Shown: positions 7,387 to 13,641 of the stretch, piece after piece | Layout of the letters: every line of letters starts with the position of its first letter | Numbering within the stretch: position 1 is the first letter of the stretch | Assembly (NCBI GenBank): GCA_002331625.1 | Contig: DCZN01000017.1 | Coordinates: 38,006-53,386 of the forward strand | Source of the DNA: Nitrospira sp. UBA2083 | Lineage (GTDB): Bacteria > Nitrospirota > Nitrospiria > Nitrospirales > Nitrospiraceae | DNA: 15,381 nt | Direction of reading: 5' to 3' | Position numbers and translations under genes: made by a program | The notes under the pieces: model-generated | Databases searched by the model: none | Told to the model about the DNA's origin: nothing | What the model saw: only the letters and a program-made list of their open reading frames with translations

Positions 7387-8586
7387 GTGATCATTACTAT
7401 CACGTGGAAATCGTATGTGAGCACGTTGCCGCGCTCACTGCTATGGTTGGTTGTTCTCCTACTCGGTCAGGGCTTGTGGGCCTGTTCAAAGAGCGAGCCA
7501 TATACCCCACCTGATCCGTTCTATTATTTTGCCAGCTACAAGGTTGGGAAAAACCCTACGACCATCACCACTGAAGACCTGAATCATGACTCATTCACCG
7601 ATCTGATCACGACCAATATTGCGAGCAATACACTCTCAATCCTGTTGGGGGTGGGAGACGGGACCTTCAAGGATCAGGTTCAGCTGCAGGTTTGTCAGGA
7701 ACCTCGTTCCCTTGTGCTGGGCAACTTCAATCGGGACCAACATGCCGACCTCGCGCTGGCATGCTCCGGTGGTGATGAGATTATGATCTTGCTTGGACAT
7801 GGAAATGGAAAGTTCGAAGAGGGGCCTCGATATCCGGTTTATCGAACACCGATTGCGCTGGCCGCAGACGATATCGACGGCGATCATGACACCGATCTGG
7901 TTGTCGCGCTACGAAATGATAAGGTCAAAGTCTTTCTGGGGAATGGGACCGGAGAATTTCGACACGGCGCGCAATACGAACATGGCGACACACCCACATC
8001 CGTGGCCTTGTCTGACCTCAACGGCGATCGAAAACTGGATTTAGTGGTGACGAATGGAGGGCCAATGTCGAATGCCGTGTCCATCTGGCTCGGGAACGGT
8101 GACGGCTCCTTTCGTGATCCCAAAGACTATTCGACGGGCCGCCGACCGCTCGGCGTGAGTTTCGCGGACTTCAATAACGATCATCACAGAGATCTATTGG
8201 TCATCAACGGAGAACGGGATAGTTTCACGACGTTTCTCGGCAACGGCAACGCCACATTCCAGCCCGGGAAAGATTCCGGTGCTGATGCCGGTCCCAACTT
8301 TGGATTGGCGAAAGATTTCAATGGCGATCGATTTGAGGATGTGGCGATTGTGAATCTCCAGTCCAGCGATCTGTCGATTTTGTTCGGCAAAGGCGATGGC
8401 ACCTTTCATTACCCGCCGAGGAATTACCGCACCAAATCGGGTCCGTTTGCGCTGACATCATTTCGTGTGACGACATCAGGAGTAGAAGAACCAGGCCTGG
8501 CTATTGCCGATAATGGAAGTGGCAGCGTCTCCATTTTCCTTCATCATGGTCTCAAACCTACGGCTCAGTCGGTAGCAAAAGAGTAG
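7387..8586 (+). CDS. FG-GAP/VCBS-repeat lipoprotein, predicted seven-bladed beta-propeller
   Basis: Exported lipid-anchored protein built from integrin-like FG-GAP/VCBS repeats. A basic start and a hydrophobic run (SLLWLVVLLLGQG) end at a lipobox-like LWAC; the Cys is residue 33 from the chosen start. Trp at -2 is unusual, so lipidation is likely but not certain. Six repeats carry Ca2+-loop sequences of the DxNxDxxxD type (DLNHDSFTD, NFNRDQHAD, DIDGDHDTD, DLNGDRKLD, DFNNDHHRD, DFNGDRFED), each followed by a strand and a GxGdGtF turn. A seventh, degenerate blade (PGLAIADNGSGSVSIFL) completes the ring. The frame is open from a TTG at 7354, but GTG 7387 has GGAG (7378-7381) 5 bases upstream and keeps an ordinary signal peptide. 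Ligand and role are unknown; surface adhesion or protein binding is typical of such propellers. Confidence 0.88.
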   Translation: MIITITWKSYVSTLPRSLLWLVVLLLGQGLWACSKSEPYTPPDPFYYFASYKVGKNPTTITTEDLNHDSFTDLITTNIASNTLSILLGVGDGTFKDQVQLQVCQEPRSLVLGNFNRDQHADLALACSGGDEIMILLGHGNGKFEEGPRYPVYRTPIALAADDIDGDHDTDLVVALRNDKVKVFLGNGTGEFRHGAQYEHGDTPTSVALSDLNGDRKLDLVVTNGGPMSNAVSIWLGNGDGSFRDPKDYSTGRRPLGVSFADFNNDHHRDLLVINGERDSFTTFLGNGNATFQPGKDSGADAGPNFGLAKDFNGDRFEDVAIVNLQSSDLSILFGKGDGTFHYPPRNYRTKSGPFALTSFRVTTSGVEEPGLAIADNGSGSVSIFLHHGLKPTAQSVAKE

Positions 8587-8610
8587 GGAGCGAGCGATCG
8601 CCATGAATTC

Positions 8611-8639
8611 TTGACAGCCTAGCAGGCCTTCGCTAGAGT
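8611..8639 (+). promoter_or_regulatory. Sigma-70-type promoter of the membrane protein/zinc-ribbon/dacA set
   Basis: A perfect TTGACA (8611-8616) lies exactly 17 bases before TAGAGT (8634-8639, 4/6 of the consensus). Transcription would start near 8646. This decides against a GTG at 8638 as start codon of the next gene, because that codon lies inside the -10 box. The three + strand genes that follow are closely spaced and could share this promoter. Confidence 0.65.
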
Positions 8640-8673
8640 GGCCACTGGGTACCACTCCGCACGCGTTTCGGGC

Positions 8674-8886
8674 ATGACGATGGCGCTTCGATCCTTTGCA
8701 TGGTGGTTCATGATAGGGGCTCTCCTGACCCTTTCCGTCCTGATGGTTCAGGGTGGGGTCCGGGACTTATGGGAAGGGACACAACCCACTGGGGGTACGA
8801 ATGTGTTCGTGTATTTTGGCACGACTCTCCTGGGTGGGGGCTTGCTGGCCGGGTGTGTCGCGTTGATCATGAATCGTCTTCGGTAG
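8674..8886 (+). CDS. Small membrane protein with two predicted helices
   Basis: A protein of about 70 aa with two hydrophobic segments, roughly residues 8-26 (FAWWFMIGALLTLSVLMVQ) and 44-66 (VFVYFGTTLLGGGLLAGCVALIM). They are joined by a polar loop (GGVRDLWEGTQPTGGTN), and the end is a short basic tail (NRLR). The positive-inside rule favours both ends in the cytoplasm and the loop outside. The frame extends up to a GTG at 8638, but that lies in the promoter, so I take the ATG at 8674; the ATG at 8680 is equally possible, and neither has a good ribosome site. The zinc-ribbon gene starts 20 bases downstream. Family not recognised; the composition makes a real membrane protein more likely than a chance frame. 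Confidence 0.65.
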   Translation: MTMALRSFAWWFMIGALLTLSVLMVQGGVRDLWEGTQPTGGTNVFVYFGTTLLGGGLLAGCVALIMNRLR

Positions 8887-8906
8887 TCGGAGAGAACGGG
8901 AAATGT

Positions 8907-9095
8907 ATGCAGTGCCTCAAGTGCAAAGGATGTATGCTGGTCGAGCGGCACTACACGCTCGTCAATCGGAGAATTTACGCCCGCTGCATCAATTGTGGCT
9001 TCTGGATTGATCTCGCCGACCTCCTGCGGTTTTTTCATAAAGTCATTGATAGCGGGAGCAAAGGTGATAAGGTACGTGAATCATTCATGTTTTGA
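8907..9095 (+). CDS. Small zinc-ribbon protein, 62 aa
   Basis: A short basic protein starting MQCLKCKGCMLVERHYTL. Cys3/Cys6 (CxxC), with a further Cys9, and Cys27/Cys30 (CINCG) form the two knuckles expected of a zinc ribbon. The spacer RRIYARCINCG is typical of small rubredoxin-like or zinc-ribbon proteins. The second half (LADLLRFFHKVIDSGSKGDK) looks helical. The frame continues upstream without stops, but there it overlaps the membrane-protein gene; the ATG at 8907 puts the first CxxC at the N-terminus, and GGAGAG (8889-8894) lies 12 bases before it. It sits between the membrane protein and dacA (15 bases before its start), so co-transcription is probable. The target is unknown; binding of nucleic acid or protein is possible. 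Confidence 0.75.
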   Translation: MQCLKCKGCMLVERHYTLVNRRIYARCINCGFWIDLADLLRFFHKVIDSGSKGDKVRESFMF

Positions 9096-9110
9096 GAGAG
9101 GCGGTCGTTT

Positions 9111-10043
9111 TTGGAGAAGCCTGACCACGTCCAGCCCGATCGTCAGGCACAAGGCTGGAGGCGTGCCTGTCCCCGCCGGGCGGTCGTAACGGCGCTCTCA
9201 CTCTCCTTGCTCGTTCTCTCCGTACATCCCGCCTCTGGGATGAATACTCGCCCCGGGAACCAACCCGGCCATTCAGCCCACTATGCTCTGCAGCCGTTGC
9301 CTTGGAAACGAATTCCCGCGCACAGCATCCTCCTGAAGGAATTGCGGTCCGGCCGTGTCCTCTATGAGCACGAGGGAGAGAAACGGCTATCCCCGGCCAG
9401 TTTGACCAAGATCATGTCGGCACTGATCATTCTTGAACAAGGCCGTCTCGATGACCTGGCGACGGTGAGCAGGAATGCGGCACGAGCTCCGAAGACGCAT
9501 CTCCGATTGAAAGTCGGCCAAGTGTTTCGCCTGAAGGATTTGCTGAAGGCGATGATGATGGTATCCGCCAATGACGCGTGCCTGGCGGCAGTCGAGCATG
9601 TCGGGGGCGACGAAGAGCAATTCGTGAAGTTGATGAACGCGAAGGCCGTTGCACTCGGACTCTCGGATACCCATTTCAGCAACGGGTGCGGTTTCGATGG
9701 TCCTGATCATTACTCGACGGCAGAAGATCTTGCGAAGCTCAGCGAGGTGGCGATGCGCAATCCGGTCTTCCGTGAACTCGTTAAAGAGGAACGGGAGATC
9801 ATCACACCGGTCAGTGGGTATCGCGCTTATGTCCTGCATAACACGAATCGTTTGCTGGGTCGTATTCCAGGTGTGGAAGGAGTGAAGACCGGATTCACTT
9901 CCAAAGCCGGCCGATGCCTGATCGCGAAAGTCTCTCACAACGGCAGCGATCTGCTGCTCGTGATCCTGAACTCCAAGCGCCGATGGAATACGGCCAAAAG
10001 CCTGATTGATTACGGCTTCCGTCTGACGAATACCGCCCAATAG
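9111..10043 (+). CDS. dacA: D-alanyl-D-alanine carboxypeptidase (peptidase S11, DacA type)
   Basis: Low-molecular-weight penicillin-binding protein that removes the terminal D-Ala of peptidoglycan peptides in the periplasm. The 310-aa protein shows all three active-site motifs in the usual order: SLTK (Ser97 nucleophile, Lys100), SAN (152-154) and KTG (259-261, KTGFTSKAG). A basic N-region (RRACPRR), a hydrophobic stretch (AVVTALSLSLLVLSV) and an ASG site near 43 form a signal peptide. That supports the TTG start at 9111, with GAGAGG (9096-9101) 9 bases upstream; the next ATG lies after the signal peptide. The protein ends soon after the catalytic domain, so it lacks the C-terminal beta domain and membrane helix of E. 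coli PBP5. It is therefore either soluble in the periplasm or held by its uncleaved leader. The exact paralogue (dacA/C/D or the PBP7-like endopeptidase) is uncertain. Confidence 0.92.
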   Translation: MEKPDHVQPDRQAQGWRRACPRRAVVTALSLSLLVLSVHPASGMNTRPGNQPGHSAHYALQPLPWKRIPAHSILLKELRSGRVLYEHEGEKRLSPASLTKIMSALIILEQGRLDDLATVSRNAARAPKTHLRLKVGQVFRLKDLLKAMMMVSANDACLAAVEHVGGDEEQFVKLMNAKAVALGLSDTHFSNGCGFDGPDHYSTAEDLAKLSEVAMRNPVFRELVKEEREIITPVSGYRAYVLHNTNRLLGRIPGVEGVKTGFTSKAGRCLIAKVSHNGSDLLLVILNSKRRWNTAKSLIDYGFRLTNTAQ

Positions 10044-10325
10044 TAGCCCCTGCTTTTCATCCTTCCCTCTGCCTTTACATTGCAATCGAATAGCCGAAGT
10101 GTAAGGCAAATGGGTCAATACCCCAATAAGAAGAGGCTGCTGTTTTGTGATTCGTACCAAAGGGCCGTCAAGGATAACTCAGGAGAAATTTGCGCAAGGG
10201 GAATCCACAGGCATCGTCGCGTCACGGGACCGCAAACTCGAGAAAAGTAGATTTCCAAACCGGTGCATGAATCAAATGCGTGGATACGAATAGATTCCGA
10301 GTGATGAGGTCGCTGCTAGGCAAGA
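10044..10325. other. Intergenic region without a recognised gene
   Basis: These 282 bases lie between two converging genes (dacA and the small secreted protein). I find no credible protein frame with a ribosome site and no tRNA-like fold. The only structures are an imperfect inverted repeat (GCCTTTACA at 10071-10079 with TGTAAGGC at 10100-10107) and a small GGGTCAATACCCC hairpin at 10112-10124. Neither has a T-run beside it, so I see no clear terminator for either gene. Confidence 0.5.
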
Positions 10326-10856
10326 CTATCGTGGGGGAGCAAACTCGATGTTAATGTCCTTGCCCAGGTAATTCACCTGGAAACCTTGCTTGTCGTAGGC
10401 CATGACAGCGCCCATGACGTTTTCATCACCATACTCTTCCTTGCCCAACAACTTTCGAATGTCCTCCGGGCTCTCGCTATTGAGGACATTACGAAAGATT
10501 CCGCGGGTCCTATATGAAAATCGGTTATTGATGAAAAGGAGATCGACTTTACCATCCTGAATACGGACTCCGGCCATCGGACCGGTCGGTTTCCGTTGAT
10601 CCAGCAGAAAGATAAAGGTCGCTTCCTGCTCCGCTTTAATTCCGGAAATTTTTTCGTTCACAAGTGTTTCAATAGCCTTGGATTCCGAGTCGCCGAGTTT
10701 GACTCCGAACAGCGAGATCTCATCGCTCGAAATGGCCTTGGGTTCCATGACATCGTGCTTGCTTAATTCATACGGTTCGGCCTGGGCGGAGCTTTGCACG
10801 AGAAGGACGATCGTCAGTAGAACAGTTATCATCGACGCGACGCTCGTATTGGTCAT
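10326..10856 (-). CDS. Small secreted protein of unknown function
   Basis: A 176-aa protein with a clear signal peptide (ASMITVLLTIVLLVQSSAQA, cleavage expected after AQA near residue 26), so a mature periplasmic or secreted protein of about 150 residues. No lipobox Cys and in fact no cysteine at all. The mature part shows ISLFGVKLGDSESKAIETL and, later, SPEDIRKLLGKEEYGDEN, followed by strands (FQVNYLGKDINIEF). This 'GxxLGdS...' then strand layout recalls small periplasmic alpha/beta modules (for example BLIP/OmlA-like folds), but that is only an impression. The start ATG has no strong ribosome site; another ATG (residue 9) would still leave a usable signal peptide. It stands alone, 175 bases downstream of the 97-aa gene. 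No function assigned. Confidence 0.75.
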   Translation of the reverse strand: MTNTSVASMITVLLTIVLLVQSSAQAEPYELSKHDVMEPKAISSDEISLFGVKLGDSESKAIETLVNEKISGIKAEQEATFIFLLDQRKPTGPMAGVRIQDGKVDLLFINNRFSYRTRGIFRNVLNSESPEDIRKLLGKEEYGDENVMGAVMAYDKQGFQVNYLGKDINIEFAPPR

Positions 10857-10937
10857 GGCATGTAACGTTTCTTATGTACCAGTTGGCGGCTTAGTCAGGA
10901 TGGATCAATTGGCAAAATCCAGAATCGCATGCACCTC

Positions 10938-10967
10938 ATTGTAGCCAATGAGCCGTCTGCCCTGCAA
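10938..10967 (-). promoter_or_regulatory. Possible promoter of the small secreted protein
   Basis: On the - strand, TACAAT (10938-10943, 5/6 of the -10 consensus) is preceded at 18 bases by TTGCAG (10962-10967, only 3/6 of the -35). The leader would be about 75 bases. The good -10 is the main support; the rest of the 175-base gap holds nothing better. Confidence 0.3.
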
Positions 10968-11031
10968 GAAACGAGAGGCAGAGACGGTCACTTGAAAGGG
11001 ACTCCATTGAGTGGACGCGATATCCTACGCA

Positions 11032-11325
11032 TCAGGAGGAGCACTCATCTTCGAGCAACATCGCACCGAGGTGACGAAGCCGGCTAAAGTAGGCTTGGGG
11101 TTCAGTGTCTAAGGCTTCCGTTAAATCGTCGAGATCACGCAAGCAGTCTTTGACAATGGTAATCCGTTGATCATCGAGGCCATTAGCACTATCGAGATAA
11201 TAGACGACGCAGCCGCTGATGACCGTATCAATCGTCATCAAAGGCCCTTGATGAGGGCTGGAAAACTTGGGCCAACCGTCGGCGCAATGTTGTTCCCATG
11301 TCGTGGCAATCGCGCTTCGATTCAT
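11032..11325 (-). CDS. Hypothetical 97-aa protein
   Basis: Unrecognised soluble protein starting MNRSAIATTWEQHCADGWPK. It has a central apolar stretch with two Tyr (DTVISGCVVYYLDS), then an acidic, probably helical half (KDCLRDLDDLTEALDTEPQAYFSRLRHLGAMLL), and ends LEDECSS. The frame opens further upstream (ATGs at 11382 and 11343), but GGAGG (11335-11339) lies 9 bases before the ATG at 11325, which I therefore choose. The gene follows gdhA on the same strand after a 119-base gap; whether it shares the transcript is unclear. It contains four cysteines or so without a CxxC pair, so no metal site is evident. No function assigned. Confidence 0.68.
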   Translation of the reverse strand: MNRSAIATTWEQHCADGWPKFSSPHQGPLMTIDTVISGCVVYYLDSANGLDDQRITIVKDCLRDLDDLTEALDTEPQAYFSRLRHLGAMLLEDECSS

Positions 11326-11444
11326 GAGGCGCTTCCTCCCCATTTCTCCGTAGCACTGCAGCACCCTAACGCACGGGGTCATCTAGGAGCAAGTTTTCAT
11401 CCGTGTGGCCGTGGTGAAAGGGCCTGGATGATTCACATGATCAA

Positions 11445-12695
11445 TCAGGGGTAGAGCCCACGCTGGAGATGCGCTTGGGCAACTTGATCAATACCGCTCA
11501 TAAGCGCAGCCATGCGCATCGACACGCGGCGTTCGGTCGAAAAACGAAGTGTCCGATGGAAGGCGGAGGTGATGATGTCTTGTAAGCGATTCTGGATGTC
11601 TGTCGCGCTCCAGAAAAACCGCTGCAGATCTTGCACCCATTCAAAATAGGAGACAATGACACCACCGGAATTGGCGAGGATGTCAGGAATGACGAACACT
11701 TCTTTTTCAGCCAGAATGTGATCAGCCTCTAACGTGGTGGGACCGTTCGCTCCCTCGGACAGAATTCGGCAACGCAAGGAAGGTGCATTGTGTTTCGTGA
11801 TCTGTTCCGAGAGGGCGGCAGGCACAAGCACGGTGCATTCAAGCTGTAGCAACTCGTCATTGGTGATCGCATCCCCACGCGTGGCTTCATGCAACGGCTG
11901 GCTGGGGTTTCGTTGAAGGAGTTGCGCGATATCCAACCCTTTGTCGTTATAAACTCCCCCGTTCACATCGCTGACGGCGATCACACGTGCCCCGTGTTGC
12001 CGCATGATGCGAGCCGTGTGGGACCCAACATTCCCAAACCCTTGTATCGCAACGGTTGCTTTCTCAATCGGCAACTTCAGATGGCGCAGCGCTTCGTGTG
12101 TCACATAGACGACTCCACGCCCCGTCGCTTCCTCTCGACCTAGACTGCCGCCGATCGACAGCGGTTTGCCGGTCACGACACCTGGAACAGCAAACCCAAC
12201 CTGCTGGCTGTAGGTGTCCATCATCCAGGCCATCACCTGGGCGTCGGTTCCCACGTCAGGCGCCGGTACGTCTTTGTCTGGACCAATGAGTGGGAAAATC
12301 TCCGCGGCATAACGCCTGGTTAATCGCTGCAACTCACCGGACGAGAGTTTCTTCGGAGCCACCTGTACGCCACCTTTGGCCCCACCGTATGGGAGGCCTG
12401 CGAGGGCACATTTCCATGTCATCCACATCGCAAGAGCAGCCACCTCGCCAAGGCACACATCCGGGTGGTACCGCACACCGCCCTTGGAAGGACCACGTGA
12501 TGAATCATGCTGAACGCGGTATCCGGTAAACACCTCCACATGTCCATCGTCCATTCGGACCGGAAGGCTCACGACGAGAGAGCGTTGCGGAAGCTTCAGA
12601 CGTTCGCGGAGATTGGGATCCAGGCCCATCGCCTCCGCGGCTTGATCGAACTGTGCTACCGCTAAACGGAAGGTTGGTGTATCAAGTTCCTGCAT
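11445..12695 (-). CDS. gdhA: Glutamate dehydrogenase, hexameric NAD(P)-dependent type
   Basis: Interconverts 2-oxoglutarate plus ammonium and glutamate in the cytoplasm, linking nitrogen assimilation and the TCA cycle. The 416-aa protein carries GPSKGGVR (Lys71), WKCALAGLPYGGAKGGV (Lys95 and the catalytic Lys107), PAPDVGT (Asp147), the Rossmann motif QGFGNVGSHTA, SDVNGGVYN at the end of the second strand, EGANGPTTLEAD and LANSGGVIVSYFEW. These fit the small hexameric (about 415-450 aa) family. Coenzyme preference cannot be read reliably from this. An ATG at 12719 is in frame, but AAAGGAGGAGT (12696-12706, - strand) lies immediately before the ATG at 12695, and MQELDTPTF is the more natural N-terminus; the spacing is short (3-4 bases). 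lipB ends 48 bases upstream on the same strand, so the two may be co-transcribed. Confidence 0.95.
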   Translation of the reverse strand: MQELDTPTFRLAVAQFDQAAEAMGLDPNLRERLKLPQRSLVVSLPVRMDDGHVEVFTGYRVQHDSSRGPSKGGVRYHPDVCLGEVAALAMWMTWKCALAGLPYGGAKGGVQVAPKKLSSGELQRLTRRYAAEIFPLIGPDKDVPAPDVGTDAQVMAWMMDTYSQQVGFAVPGVVTGKPLSIGGSLGREEATGRGVVYVTHEALRHLKLPIEKATVAIQGFGNVGSHTARIMRQHGARVIAVSDVNGGVYNDKGLDIAQLLQRNPSQPLHEATRGDAITNDELLQLECTVLVPAALSEQITKHNAPSLRCRILSEGANGPTTLEADHILAEKEVFVIPDILANSGGVIVSYFEWVQDLQRFFWSATDIQNRLQDIITSAFHRTLRFSTERRVSMRMAALMSGIDQVAQAHLQRGLYP

Positions 12696-12743
12696 ACTCC
12701 TCCTTTGAGAGCGATCCATCCCCGTTTGTGGACCGGGTCATCA

Positions 12744-13445
12744 TTACGCCCTGGTTTCAGAAAGCGAAAACACCTCTATGAAACTCTGAGCCAGGGCTTG
12801 CTTCACGACGTCAACGGAGATTCGGGATGCACGCACCGATGCCATCGACGTGACACGACAATCAGCTAACCCACAGGGATGGATCCGCTGGAATGGGGCT
12901 AAGTCGAGATCGACATTGAGGGCGATGCCATGTAACGTCACACCTCGCTCCATCCGTATTCCAATGAAGGCAAGTTTCTGCGGTTCCGGGCTCATCACCC
13001 ACACGCCTGGCTTGCCGGCGATTCGAGTGCCGGCGATGTCCCAGTCATTAAGTAATCGGATAATGACTTCTTCCAGCAACCAGACGAGGTGCTTGGGTCC
13101 CGCGGCGTACCGATCAACTTTGAGAATGGGGTATGCCACAATCTGACCAGGACCGTGAAAGGTCACCGACCCACCACGATTAACGTGGTGCAATTCTGCT
13201 CCATCGGCGCATAGGATGGATTCACGGCCTCCCCAATCCGACGGCTGGGTCCGACGTCCGAGCGTATAGACGGGTGAATGTTCAAGGATCAGAATGGTAT
13301 CTGGCCGGAGATTCTGGAGACGTTCTTGATGCAAGCGAGATTGTAGGTCCCACGCCGTGAGATAGGGGACCGGCTCTGAAAAGACCTGGACGATGGCAGC
13401 AGGGTGGATGGAATTCAAACTGGGAGCCACTACGGTATCGATCAT
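12744..13445 (-). CDS. lipB: Octanoyl-[acyl carrier protein]:protein N-octanoyltransferase
   Basis: Transfers octanoyl from acyl carrier protein to a lipoyl-domain lysine, the first step of lipoate synthesis for 2-oxoacid dehydrogenases and the glycine cleavage system. The 233-aa protein shows EHSPVYTLGRR (55-65), RGGSVTFHGPGQIVAYPI (90-107), GKPGVWV (144-150), FIGIRMERGVTLHGIALNV and HPCG. The predicted pair is Cys191 (HPCG) and Lys157 (KLAFIG). Their 34-residue spacing equals that of E. coli LipB (Cys169/Lys135, from memory). The ATG at 13445 has no clear ribosome site; a small inverted repeat (CGATC/GATCG, 13454-13468) lies just upstream. No lipA is visible here. A role upstream of gdhA in one transcript is possible. 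Confidence 0.95.
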   Translation of the reverse strand: MIDTVVAPSLNSIHPAAIVQVFSEPVPYLTAWDLQSRLHQERLQNLRPDTILILEHSPVYTLGRRTQPSDWGGRESILCADGAELHHVNRGGSVTFHGPGQIVAYPILKVDRYAAGPKHLVWLLEEVIIRLLNDWDIAGTRIAGKPGVWVMSPEPQKLAFIGIRMERGVTLHGIALNVDLDLAPFQRIHPCGLADCRVTSMASVRASRISVDVVKQALAQSFIEVFSLSETRA

Positions 13446-13511
13446 AGGTTACACGATCAATAGGATCGGCGTGTTCACCCTGATGGTCGAACGCCCATCG
13501 GAAGATAACCA

Positions 13512-13521
13512 TGACTAGTCA
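13512..13521. promoter_or_regulatory. Palindrome TGACTAGTCA upstream of lipB
   Basis: A perfect 10-base palindrome, extended to 16 bases (CC-TGACTAGTCA-GG) with one mismatched pair. It is 67 bases upstream of the lipB start in the gap to the sigma gene. Beside it, GTAGAGGG (13527-13534) pairs with CCCTAC (13543-13548) as a bulged hairpin. This could be an operator, but I see no second copy in the window. Confidence 0.3.
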
Positions 13522-13591
13522 CGGTAGTAGAGGGAAAAGAGACCCTACATAGTGAGCTATTGTTGCACAACTCATCGTGTAGAGGAAAGTC

Positions 13592-13626
13592 GAGGGCCGA
13601 AGGCAATGAGATTGCCTTCGGCCCTC
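13592..13626 (-). terminator. Strong intrinsic terminator behind the sigma-70 factor gene
   Basis: A perfect 16-pair stem (left arm 13592-13607, right arm 13611-13626) encloses a 3-base loop. On the - strand it lies 15 bases past the sigma-gene stop, and the following bases are GACTTTCC, a short U-rich stretch. The length and GC content make it the best terminator in the window. On the + strand no T-run follows, so it serves the - strand gene. It also separates that gene from lipB. Confidence 0.8.
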
Positions 13627-13641
13627 TCTGAGTCGAGGAAG

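Noticed and set aside
8594..8601. GCGATCGC palindrome (HIP1-like)
   Set aside because: Single copy; an 8-base palindrome alone in 15 kb is compatible with chance.
8638..8673. N-terminal extension of the small membrane protein from GTG 8638
   Set aside because: The GTG overlaps the -10 box of a TTGACA promoter with ideal 17-base spacing, so it would not be in the transcript.
9387..10160. 257-codon open frame on the - strand across dacA
   Set aside because: Antisense to the catalytic motifs of DacA, no family resemblance; a shadow frame.
11167..11454. 95-codon + strand frame over the 97-aa gene
   Set aside because: Competes with the - strand gene, which has a clear ribosome site; the + frame has none and a low-complexity product.
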